From: DASCNA01 sp036011305
Lineage (GTDB): Bacteria; Verrucomicrobiota; Lentisphaeria; Victivallales; GWF2-38-69
Reading direction: 5' to 3'
Length of the DNA stretch: 36,968 bases
Assembly: GCA_036011305.1 (NCBI GenBank)
Contig: DASCNA010000042.1
Coordinates: 1 to 36,968, forward strand
Shown here one piece after another: positions 24,527-31,622 of this stretch; within the stretch, counting starts at the first letter, position 1; each line of letters opens with the position of its first letter. Below the pieces are notes generated by a model, which made no database searches, was not told the origin of the DNA, and saw only the letters and a list, made by a program, of their open reading frames with translations. The position numbers and the translations under genes are program-made.

Positions 24527-25309
24527 ATGAAATCGATATTTCTGGGTATAGATGTAGGCTCAACCTTCTGCAAAGCTGCGATTCTTGATGAGAATAAAAA
24601 GTTGATTGGAAATCATATTCTACGCTCCGGAACCAGCTTTGAAAAAGCATCTGAAATTGCAGTAGAAGCCAGTTTGAAAATGGCTGACTGTACACTGAAG
24701 GATGTAGCTTACTGTGTATCTACGGGATATGGAAGAGAAAATGTTAAATTCAGTAAAAGAACAGTTAGTGAAATAAGTTGTCATTCAAAAACTGCATTTG
24801 AGAAATATAAAAAAAAGTTAACACTTATTGATATAGGAGGTCAGGACAGCAAAGTGGTCTTCATTGATGATATGGGTAGAAGATTGGATTTTGTCATGAA
24901 TAGAAAATGTGCAGCTGGTACAGGGTCATTTATAGAAGAAATGTCCATGAGATTAGGTGTCCATATTAGTGATATGGATAAACTTGCAAGAGAGGCTGAT
25001 AAACTTGTTAAGCTTGGAAGTTTCTGCACAGTATTTGCAGGTACTGAAATATTAAGTAAAATAAGAACTGGTATAAATGTAAACAATCTCGCTAAAGGAA
25101 TATTTTATGCTGTGCTTAAACGAGTAATTTCAATGACTACTATTGACGGTATGATAGTACTTACAGGAGGAGTTGCTGCACATAATCCTTATATTGCTGA
25201 GATGATGGAAACAATGACTGGTTGTAGAGTATTACAACCAACTTACCCTCAACTTTTCGGAGCTATTGGAGCTGCATTGTATGCAAAAAATTTTAAGAAA
25301 GAACAATAA
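24527..25309 (+). CDS. 2-Hydroxyacyl-CoA dehydratase activator ATPase (HgdC/FldI type)
   Basis: A 260-aa protein of the BcrA/BadF/BzdN/HgdC ASKHA ATPase family. It is a homodimer with one shared [4Fe-4S] cluster that uses ATP to fire a low-potential electron into the dehydratase. Motifs are GIDVGSTFCKAAILD (phosphate 1), STGYGREN, LIDIGGQDSKVV (phosphate 2), and the two cluster cysteines Cys128 in NRKCAAGTGSF and Cys167 in GSFCTVFAGTE; TGGVAAH is the adenosine motif. ATG at 24527 follows the dehydratase stop by one base with GGAGGG inside the upstream gene, so translation is coupled. It marks the operon as strictly anaerobic in function. Confidence 0.93.
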   Translation: MKSIFLGIDVGSTFCKAAILDENKKLIGNHILRSGTSFEKASEIAVEASLKMADCTLKDVAYCVSTGYGRENVKFSKRTVSEISCHSKTAFEKYKKKLTLIDIGGQDSKVVFIDDMGRRLDFVMNRKCAAGTGSFIEEMSMRLGVHISDMDKLAREADKLVKLGSFCTVFAGTEILSKIRTGINVNNLAKGIFYAVLKRVISMTTIDGMIVLTGGVAAHNPYIAEMMETMTGCRVLQPTYPQLFGAIGAALYAKNFKKEQ

Positions 25310-25330
25310 TATTAATTTAAGAGATTAGAA

Positions 25331-25837
25331 ATGAAATATCCAGATCAGAATTTAGACGGAATTCTAGGTAAACATCTGATTCTTGAATATGAAAACGGAT
25401 GGGTATATGAAATATACTTTAAGAATTCTGAATACGTTGACTACAGAATACATAGTGGTCCTGTTGCAGGACGGTGGGTTAATAATAGAGAAGTCAGTAT
25501 GGTGGCATTGGGACATGAAATTTACAGGATTAACTGGGTTGAACCTACAGGTAATGTTGTGACAATCGTAACGAGTATTACTGAGCGTTGGTTTCATGAT
25601 TATTTTTTAATGCCTCAATGGGTATATCAACAACCAGAACTAACGATTTGTCATGAAAATAAATTTATAGATGAAATGTTGAAATATAGAGATCAGGGAC
25701 CAACGTGGCCTATGGAAACTGCTATAGACTCTTTTGGTAGGATCAAATTTATAACGGATGTTGGTATTAATAGAAATGATGTCATCGAATGTTCGCCTTC
25801 CGAGCTTCCTGCAGGATTTGGAAGTCAAAGTAATTAA
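25331..25837 (+). CDS. Phenolic acid decarboxylase paralogue 1, catalytic Tyr replaced by Leu
   Basis: A 168-aa protein with clear end-to-end similarity to Bacillus PadC-type phenolic acid decarboxylases, which convert p-coumarate, ferulate or caffeate to 4-vinylphenols and CO2. Shared blocks are GKHLILEYENGW, VDYRIHSGPVAGRWV, NWVEPTGN and ELTICHEN. Against B. subtilis PAD, Tyr13, Arg41 and Glu64 are kept (Tyr20, Arg48, Glu71 here), but Tyr11 is Leu18. Since Tyr11 helps hold the substrate carboxylate, activity or substrate range may differ from the neighbour copy. It follows the activator gene by 21 bases and precedes the second copy by 60 bases. A weak GAG precedes the ATG. Possible roles are altered decarboxylase, or partner subunit of the second copy. 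Confidence 0.88.
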   Translation: MKYPDQNLDGILGKHLILEYENGWVYEIYFKNSEYVDYRIHSGPVAGRWVNNREVSMVALGHEIYRINWVEPTGNVVTIVTSITERWFHDYFLMPQWVYQQPELTICHENKFIDEMLKYRDQGPTWPMETAIDSFGRIKFITDVGINRNDVIECSPSELPAGFGSQSN

Positions 25838-25897
25838 CTTACTATGCAATTAAAGGAAGAACAGAAAGTACTAGAAACTAGATTCAGGAGAATAAAA

Positions 25898-26407
25898 ATG
25901 AAAAATTATCCTATACAAGATGTAAGCGGCTTACTGGGAAAGCATGTAATTTATACATATGAAAATAATTGGCAGTATGAAGTGTATTTTAAAAATGCTA
26001 AAAATGTAGATTACAGAATTCATAGCGGACCTGTTGCAGGACGTTGGGTTAATGATAGAAAAGTATCAATGAAATCATTAGGTAATTGGATTTTCAGAGT
26101 TAACTGGATAGAACCTACAGGTAATATTGTAACTATGTGTATTAATCCTCAAAAACGTTGGCTTCATTCCTATTTTTTAATGCCAATGTGGGTTCATAAA
26201 CATCCTGAAAGAACAATATGCCATGAAAATGAATTTGTGGATGATATGTTGAAATACAGGGATCAAGGCCCAACATGGCCTATGGTGCCTGCTGAAGATT
26301 CATTTGCTAATATAACCTTTTTAGAAAATGTTGGAGTTGATAGGGAAGATATAATTGATTGTTCGCCGGATGAGCTGCCTGATGGTTATGAGGAAAGAGA
26401 GAATTAA
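25898..26407 (+). CDS. padC: Phenolic acid decarboxylase paralogue 2, complete active site
   Basis: A 169-aa decarboxylase in the PadC/PAD family. All four residues known from B. subtilis PAD are present: Tyr19 and Tyr21 (GKHVIYTYENNW), Arg49 (AGRWV) and Glu72 (WIEPTG). It should catalyse cofactor-free decarboxylation of 4-hydroxycinnamic acids through a quinone-methide intermediate. A longer frame begins at 25844, but ATG 25898 has AGGAG seven bases upstream and matches the start of paralogue 1. The two copies share the extended C-terminus (MLKYRDQGPTWPM and ECSP/DCSPDELP), so they arose by local duplication. Its presence beside a 2-hydroxyacyl-CoA dehydratase suggests that the phenolic acid is made in the cell from an aryl-lactate and not only taken up from plants. 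Confidence 0.92.
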   Translation: MKNYPIQDVSGLLGKHVIYTYENNWQYEVYFKNAKNVDYRIHSGPVAGRWVNDRKVSMKSLGNWIFRVNWIEPTGNIVTMCINPQKRWLHSYFLMPMWVHKHPERTICHENEFVDDMLKYRDQGPTWPMVPAEDSFANITFLENVGVDREDIIDCSPDELPDGYEEREN

Positions 26408-26476
26408 CTTTTTATGATATAATGTTTTTAGAGTTTTTTGAAAACTATAAAATTGTACTGTCAGTTGAGGTGTAAA

Positions 26477-27718
26477 ATGAAAACTGTGGACATACCTGTA
26501 AGAAGGTGGTATGAAAATACTATTAGGAAATTAGATTTTCCTGAGATTTGGAATGTAAAAAAGATTTTACCTTTAGGACATAAAAAACTTTTACTGTGTA
26601 ACTCTAAAATAGGGGACGCTGTTAATAAACCGTTACAGGGGAAAACTTTATTTGAAATTGCCCGAACAAAAAAAGAAGCTGTTATTGTTTTTGATGATAT
26701 GACGAGGCCTACTCCAGTTTATGATATAGCACCGTTTATAGTTGATACGCTAAATGATGCCGGGATAACTGATGAACATATAAGATTTATCTGGGCTTTA
26801 GGCAGTCATGCTCCATATGATTTGAGTTATGCCAGAAAAAAACTTGGAGTTGATATTGTCAGAAGATTTCGAATATACAATCATGATGCATTCATTCAAA
26901 AAAACAATATTAAGGCAGGTACTACAGCAAATGGAGTTGATGTATTTCTAAATAGAGAGTATATGAACTGTGACCTTAAAATTGGGATAGAATCTATTTT
27001 GCCCCATGTGCAGGCTGGTTGGTCTGGTGGAGGGAAGATAGTAGTACCTGGAATCGCCTCTCTTTCTACTGTTAAGGATTTTCATAACAGCCAGTTTTCA
27101 TGTATAAAACATACCGGATTTGGTAAATGGAAACAAAATCCTATGGTTTCAATATTTAATGAGGCGGCTGAAATAAGCAGACTAGACTATAAATTTGACT
27201 GTTTTGTAAATGACAAAGGAGAGATAACAGATATTTTTTCAGGTGATCCATGGACTACATATAATGAAGGAGTGAAACAGGCCAGAGAACATTATGGAGT
27301 TATATCTGATTCGGAAAAATATGATATTGTAATTGCTAATTCATATGCGAAAGCCACTGAAGCCGCAATATCATTTTTTCTTGCATCTCAGATTGTAAAA
27401 AAAGATGGTGTAATTGTTCTTCTTTTTGATACACCCGAAGGGCAGGTTTATCATTATCTATTTGGCTCATTCGGTAGCGATTACGGCGGCCTTCTTTATA
27501 CAGTTAAAAATCAAGGTGAAATTAATAATTATGCTCGAAGATTAATATTTAACATGGCATATCCAGATCAGAATGCATGTGATATGATTTGTAATAGAAA
27601 TGATGCTGAAATTATTAACGAATGGAAAAATGTTATCAATACGCTTAGAAAAGATTACTCTGCTGAAGCATCAGTTGCAGTTATTAATGACGGTACTATG
27701 CAGTATTTTTATTCTTGA
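26477..27718 (+). CDS. LarA-type nickel-pincer 2-hydroxyacid racemase
   Basis: A 413-aa LarA homologue. LarA enzymes racemise or epimerise 2-hydroxyacids by hydride transfer to a nickel-pincer nucleotide. The L. plantarum key residues are all found at a constant offset of +3: DDMTRPTP (73-80), acid/base His111 (LGSHAPYD) and His177 (ILPHVQAGW), pincer-attached Lys187 (SGGGKIVVPG) and nickel ligand His203 (KDFHNSQF). ATG at 26477 has GAGGTG six bases upstream; the longer TTG frame (26438) is rejected. It is the last gene of the operon, 69 bases after the second decarboxylase. Cofactor genes larB, larC and larE are not in the window. Family members act on lactate, phenyllactate, malate and others; here an aryl-lactate racemase feeding a stereospecific dehydratase is the best guess. 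Confidence 0.85.
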   Translation: MKTVDIPVRRWYENTIRKLDFPEIWNVKKILPLGHKKLLLCNSKIGDAVNKPLQGKTLFEIARTKKEAVIVFDDMTRPTPVYDIAPFIVDTLNDAGITDEHIRFIWALGSHAPYDLSYARKKLGVDIVRRFRIYNHDAFIQKNNIKAGTTANGVDVFLNREYMNCDLKIGIESILPHVQAGWSGGGKIVVPGIASLSTVKDFHNSQFSCIKHTGFGKWKQNPMVSIFNEAAEISRLDYKFDCFVNDKGEITDIFSGDPWTTYNEGVKQAREHYGVISDSEKYDIVIANSYAKATEAAISFFLASQIVKKDGVIVLLFDTPEGQVYHYLFGSFGSDYGGLLYTVKNQGEINNYARRLIFNMAYPDQNACDMICNRNDAEIINEWKNVINTLRKDYSAEASVAVINDGTMQYFYS

Positions 27719-27915
27719 TATGTACTTTTCAATACTATTTAAAAATAAGCACAAAGTAGATTGGGCTGGAATTTATAACTATCCTATCTTAGAGTTCTTC
27801 TGTACCAAGTTTTTTTAAAGGTACATCATCCATCAGATTCTCTTCAATTTATCCAAGAGAGATATACCTTTGGTATCAGGTACATATAATCTTGATTAAG
27901 ATAACCCCCGAATAG
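27719..27915. other. Degenerate spacer after the racemase gene
   Basis: No intact gene is visible. Short protein-like stretches (for example NLSKRDIPLVSGTYNLD near 27850-27900) occur in changing frames and may belong to the decayed radical SAM gene that follows. TGTACC/GGTACA (27801-27825) around a T-run is a weak candidate terminator for the operon. Confidence 0.35.
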
Positions 27916-28082
27916 GATGCCGAATCATGTGATATGAGAGGACATTGTTCGATACAGAATGTAATAGAGGCTGACGGCGATATATATGTGATTTCTATGA
28001 GATGAAAAAATGGCTTTTAGGTAATATCAAAGGAATCGATTTTAACAATATTTTTGAATCGGAAAAATCAAAAAAGTTTTAG
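27916..28082 (+). pseudogene. Relic of anaerobic sulfatase maturase (radical SAM, SPASM C-terminus)
   Basis: The plus strand reads DAESCDMRGHCSIQNVIEADGDIYV in one frame, then, after a one-base shift near 27990, CDFYEMKKWLLGNIKGID...SEKSKKF and TAG. This is the C-terminal cluster-binding pattern of anaerobic sulfatase-maturing enzymes (C-x2-RG-x-CSxQ, EADGxVYPCDFY, LGNI). The N-terminal radical SAM domain is missing and an in-frame TAG precedes the stretch at 27913, so the gene is dead. Confidence 0.6.
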
Positions 28083-28430
28083 AAATGTTTCGTTGATATT
28101 TAAATTTAAAATAATGTACTATTTAACACCTGTTGCTGTATTATAGCGTGATTGCATTGTTATAAATATAACATTGATGGACAATTATGTCTATTATATA
28201 GTCTATTGTGTCTATAATTGCTTTAATTTTACTTTGGCAGTTAGTTTTTTGTTGCATAGATAAATAAGTTATTATACTGCTTAAACTAAATTCAGTAATA
28301 GAATAAAAATTGATCTGCCTTAATTGCTGAATAATCGTATTTAAAGATAGTTTTACTCGAATATATCGCATATTCGTTTAATATTTTTTCAAATTGGGAT
28401 GATTTTATTTAACTAAAAAGGGAGAAAATT
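28083..28430. other. AT-rich intergenic stretch
   Basis: No supported gene. A 76-codon minus-strand frame (28141-28371) lacks a ribosome binding site. Three copies of GTCTAT (28189, 28201, 28210) are unevenly spaced. The promoter of the peptide transporter should lie at the right end, where GGGAG precedes the start codon. Confidence 0.4.
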
Positions 28431-29903
28431 ATGGACTTGTCTCAAATGTCAGAAAATGCTTGCTATAGCAAGAGGTTTAACAAGATTTTTGTTGTTGAAA
28501 TGATGGAACGATTTGGTTTCTATGCTTTTAACACAATCATTGTTATGTTCTTTGTAATGCAGTTTAACCTTCCAAAAAGTACTGCTTACAGTCTTTTTGG
28601 TGCTTTCTCAGCATTGCTTTATATCTTTATTCCGATTGGGGGTTGGGTTGGTGACTCTTATCTTGGCACTAAACGTACAATCATTCTCGGTGGTATTGTA
28701 CTGCTTGCTGGATATTTAATTTTAGCATCATCAATGTCTATTGAATTAGTTTATCTGGGAATGGCCACTATCATTGTAGGAAACGGTTTATTCAAATCTA
28801 ATCCCGGATCTCTGCTATCAAAAATAATTAAAAGAGGCGACATTGCCAGACGTGATTCAGCCTACTCAATTTACTACATGTCAATTAATGTTGGTTCGGT
28901 TGTTTCTCAGATGATTTCTCCTTTTGTAGCTCATAAATATGGCTGGCAGTACGGTTTTGCAGTAGCTGCTATAGGGCTTATTATTGGACTTATTAACTTT
29001 TATTGCGGGAAAAAATATTTTAAAGGCGTAGCATCAAAAGCTGATGAATTAAAATTCAGTATTAAAAAAACATTAAATGTTATCGGTTTGTCTATTGTTA
29101 CAGTTATAATTTGTTCCTTCCTATTAAACTTTGTAACATTAACTAATTATCTGATGGTGGTGCTTGTCAGTTTCGGATTCCTTTTCTTCCTATACCTAGC
29201 CACAAAACAGAAAAAAGGTGAAAGAGGCAAAATGATTTCAGCTTTAGTGTTGATTGGAATTGCTATTATTTTCTATTCACTTTATAACCAGATGTTTACT
29301 TCATTAACATTCTTCGGAGCACAAAATACAGTACATACTATTTTTGGTATTTCTATTTATCCTGAACAGTATCAGCTTCTTAATCCTGCAACAATTATGA
29401 TTTTTGCACCGATTTTAGCATGGATTTATAAATGGCAGGGAAGGAAAAATAAAAATGTAAAAATGACTACTAAATTTACTTTTGGTCTTTTTATTTCTGC
29501 TTTGGCATTTTTGGTACTTGTTCCATCTATGTATTTTTCAAACGGACACGGAATAGTATCATCAAACTGGATTGTTGCAGCATTTTTTCTGATCTCAATT
29601 GGTGAACTGCTCGTTGCGGCTCTTGGGGCTTCAATGGTATCCCAGCTGGTTCCTGAAAAATTAATGGGATTTGCTATAGGAATGTGGTATCTTGCAATGG
29701 CAATGGCCGGTGTTACAGGTGCGGTTATAGCAAATATGACACAGCCTTCATCAGCTCCTATGACAGCTGTACAGTCACTGCCTGTTTACTGTCATGCATT
29801 TATGATGATCGGTATTATTACTCTTTGTGCTACTGTTTTGATGTTTGTTGTTAAGTTGATCCTTGACCGTTTTATCTACTCAGGAAACAAGATAGCTGCT
29901 TAA
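28431..29903 (+). CDS. POT/PTR2-family proton-coupled peptide transporter
   Basis: A 490-aa inner-membrane protein with about 12-14 hydrophobic spans, of the DtpA/DtpT-type POT family that imports di- and tripeptides with protons. The family motif ExxER is present in VVEMMERFGFYAFN near residue 24, and the PTR2 signature in YSIYYMSINVGSVVSQ near 150. GGGAG lies eight bases before the ATG and a strong terminator follows. It is on the same strand as the dehydratase operon but separated by 700 bases of decayed DNA, so it is a separate unit. Peptide uptake could supply tyrosine or phenylalanine to an aryl-lactate route, but that link is speculative. Confidence 0.92.
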   Translation: MDLSQMSENACYSKRFNKIFVVEMMERFGFYAFNTIIVMFFVMQFNLPKSTAYSLFGAFSALLYIFIPIGGWVGDSYLGTKRTIILGGIVLLAGYLILASSMSIELVYLGMATIIVGNGLFKSNPGSLLSKIIKRGDIARRDSAYSIYYMSINVGSVVSQMISPFVAHKYGWQYGFAVAAIGLIIGLINFYCGKKYFKGVASKADELKFSIKKTLNVIGLSIVTVIICSFLLNFVTLTNYLMVVLVSFGFLFFLYLATKQKKGERGKMISALVLIGIAIIFYSLYNQMFTSLTFFGAQNTVHTIFGISIYPEQYQLLNPATIMIFAPILAWIYKWQGRKNKNVKMTTKFTFGLFISALAFLVLVPSMYFSNGHGIVSSNWIVAAFFLISIGELLVAALGASMVSQLVPEKLMGFAIGMWYLAMAMAGVTGAVIANMTQPSSAPMTAVQSLPVYCHAFMMIGIITLCATVLMFVVKLILDRFIYSGNKIAA

Positions 29904-29927
29904 ATTATATCTATTTCTACTACAATA

Positions 29928-29964
29928 AGGCTATATCGAATGCAGTTTTGATATAGCCTGTTTT
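29928..29964 (+). terminator. Rho-independent terminator of the peptide transporter
   Basis: AGGCTATATC pairs with GATATAGCCT (10 bp, 12-base loop) and is followed by GTTTTA. It starts 25 bases after the transporter stop and ends next to the stop of the convergent XRE-PAS gene. Confidence 0.85.
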
Positions 29965-29965
29965 A

Positions 29966-31450
29966 TTAATATGCTACTCCGCCAATAATTTTAAGTTCTG
30001 TTATATCATGAACTATGCCGCATACTTTATCGCTGTAAACTGTATAGGATTCTTTAAGCCATCTTATTTTTTTTGTTTTAGGTGATTTTATGGGATACTC
30101 AATTTCAACATTTTTTTTATCTGAATTCATTATATCAATTATTTTTTGACGATACCCTGGTATAATAAAATTCACCCAGTTCTTACCCACTTCATTCAGT
30201 TCGTTTTCAGTTACTCCTATGATTAAATATTCATTACCGTTTGTAAAGTAATTCTTACTGTTTCGTTCTGCCAGGATATCACCGGTTTTTCTATGAACAT
30301 ATACCAGGTACGGCAGGTTAAGCAGAGCGTTTTCCATATCATTTATTTTATGAATATACTCTTCCTGGAGTTTTTTATTTTCCACTTTTTCTGTAATATC
30401 TCTCTGTATGGAAAAATAACTTTTCTTTCCCATAAAAACTGTTTGAGAAGATATACATTCTATCCATCTTGTTTCTCCGTCCGGTTTAATTATTCTAAAG
30501 TTCCTAGTAGCAGGCCATTTTTTACCTAAATAATATTTTTGTTCCTGTGCTCTGTCATCAGGATGAACGAATTTTTTTATTCTAAACTCAAATCCTTTTT
30601 TTATCATTAAACTATTTGAATAACCGTAAAGTTTTTCTCTGGCATTATTCAGATATACATATTCATTACTGTTTATGTTCATTATTGCAATACCGTCAGA
30701 CATGGAGTTTACATTTACTTCGAGAAGCTCTCTTAATTCTTCATTTCGTTTTCTTTCTGTGATATCAACAAAAATACCGATTATTCCCTGAATTCTGTCT
30801 TTTGAATCAAAAATAGGTATTTTTGAAATCATCCCCCATTTCTTTTTTCTTGAACCTGGAATAAAACCTTCTCTGTTTATTACAGGAGTTCCAAGCAGCA
30901 TTGCTTTTTTATCTTCTTCTTTGTTAAATAGTGCTTCTTTGACTGAAAATAGATCATGATCTGTTTTTTTATATATTTTAAATTCTAAATCCAGTGATAA
31001 CCCTTTTTTAAACTGCCTGTTTGCTATGATATATTTTGAATCTGTCCCTTTGATATATAGATAGGAATTTGTTGCATTCATTAAACCCTTAATTATAAGT
31101 GAAGAATGTTCAAGTTTATTCTGTATTTTTTTTAAACTTTCACCAAGCCTTTTGAATTCACTGTTTTCTTCAGATATTCCCGATTCGGTCAACTCAAACC
31201 ATGTTTCGACAGAATCTGAAAGTTTCTGGTTGGATAAAGGTTTTTCTGCCGGAAGGTCAGATATTTCATCTACAGAAACAGATAAAACTTTTGCTATTTC
31301 TCTTATATGAATATCTTTGGGGTTTTTAACACCCTTTTCCCATTTCCAGATAGTACTTCTGCTTATGCCTGCCGCTTCAGCTATTTCGGCTAATGTAATT
31401 TTCTTTTTTTTTCTTATTGAATTAATTTTATCAAAAAAAATCTTACCCAT
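29966..31450 (-). CDS. XRE-type HTH regulator with three PAS domains
   Basis: A 494-aa one-component sensor, paralogous to the product of 12374-14194. The HTH (about 5-60) reads INSIRKKKKITLAEIAEAAG then SRSTIWKWEKGVKNP. PAS1 (about 115-235) contains the conserved FIPGSRKKKWGMISKIPIFDS-type segment and ends DITERKR; PAS2 (about 240-350) ends RDITEKV; PAS3 (about 365-485) ends VHDITELK. No kinase or other output domain is present. ATG at 31450 is supported by GGAG seven bases upstream; the longer frame to 31531 runs through the operator-like repeats and is rejected. It is divergent from the GH4/PfkB/transporter operon, which it probably controls. The signal is unknown. Confidence 0.87.
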   Translation of the reverse strand: MGKIFFDKINSIRKKKKITLAEIAEAAGISRSTIWKWEKGVKNPKDIHIREIAKVLSVSVDEISDLPAEKPLSNQKLSDSVETWFELTESGISEENSEFKRLGESLKKIQNKLEHSSLIIKGLMNATNSYLYIKGTDSKYIIANRQFKKGLSLDLEFKIYKKTDHDLFSVKEALFNKEEDKKAMLLGTPVINREGFIPGSRKKKWGMISKIPIFDSKDRIQGIIGIFVDITERKRNEELRELLEVNVNSMSDGIAIMNINSNEYVYLNNAREKLYGYSNSLMIKKGFEFRIKKFVHPDDRAQEQKYYLGKKWPATRNFRIIKPDGETRWIECISSQTVFMGKKSYFSIQRDITEKVENKKLQEEYIHKINDMENALLNLPYLVYVHRKTGDILAERNSKNYFTNGNEYLIIGVTENELNEVGKNWVNFIIPGYRQKIIDIMNSDKKNVEIEYPIKSPKTKKIRWLKESYTVYSDKVCGIVHDITELKIIGGVAY

Positions 31451-31476
31451 TATATATCTCCAATAGCTTAACGAAA

Positions 31477-31508
31477 ACAAAATATGTTTCCAATAATACA
31501 AAATATGT
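31477..31508. promoter_or_regulatory. Direct repeat ACAAAATATGT x2 with 21-base period
   Basis: ACAAAATATGT occurs at 31477-31487 and again at 31498-31508, exactly two helical turns apart, just upstream of the XRE-PAS start and in the divergent gap before the GH4 gene. Each unit is a partial ACA...TGT dyad. Good candidate operator for the XRE-PAS protein. Confidence 0.5.
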
Positions 31509-31524
31509 CGTTTTAGGGAAAAAT

Positions 31525-31541
31525 AAAACATAAAATGTTTT
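31525..31541. promoter_or_regulatory. AAAACAT-AAA-ATGTTTT dyad, candidate operator
   Basis: A perfect 7-3-7 palindrome next to the two direct repeats and sharing their ACA...TGT core. It resembles the TAACAT-N4-ATGTTA dyad upstream of the paralogous XRE-PAS gene. Confidence 0.5.
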
Positions 31542-31622
31542 TTTTCTATATTAATTAATTAATTTATATTAACTCAGAATTTTCTTTGTTTTTATTAATT
31601 TATATATGGAGCGGGATTTATT

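Noticed and set aside
28187..28217. Three GTCTAT copies as an operator array
   Set aside because: Spacing (12 and 9 bases) is irregular and the unit is short in a low-complexity stretch.
28141..28371. 76-codon minus-strand ORF
   Set aside because: No ribosome binding site; low-complexity I/S/T-rich sequence in AT-rich intergenic DNA.
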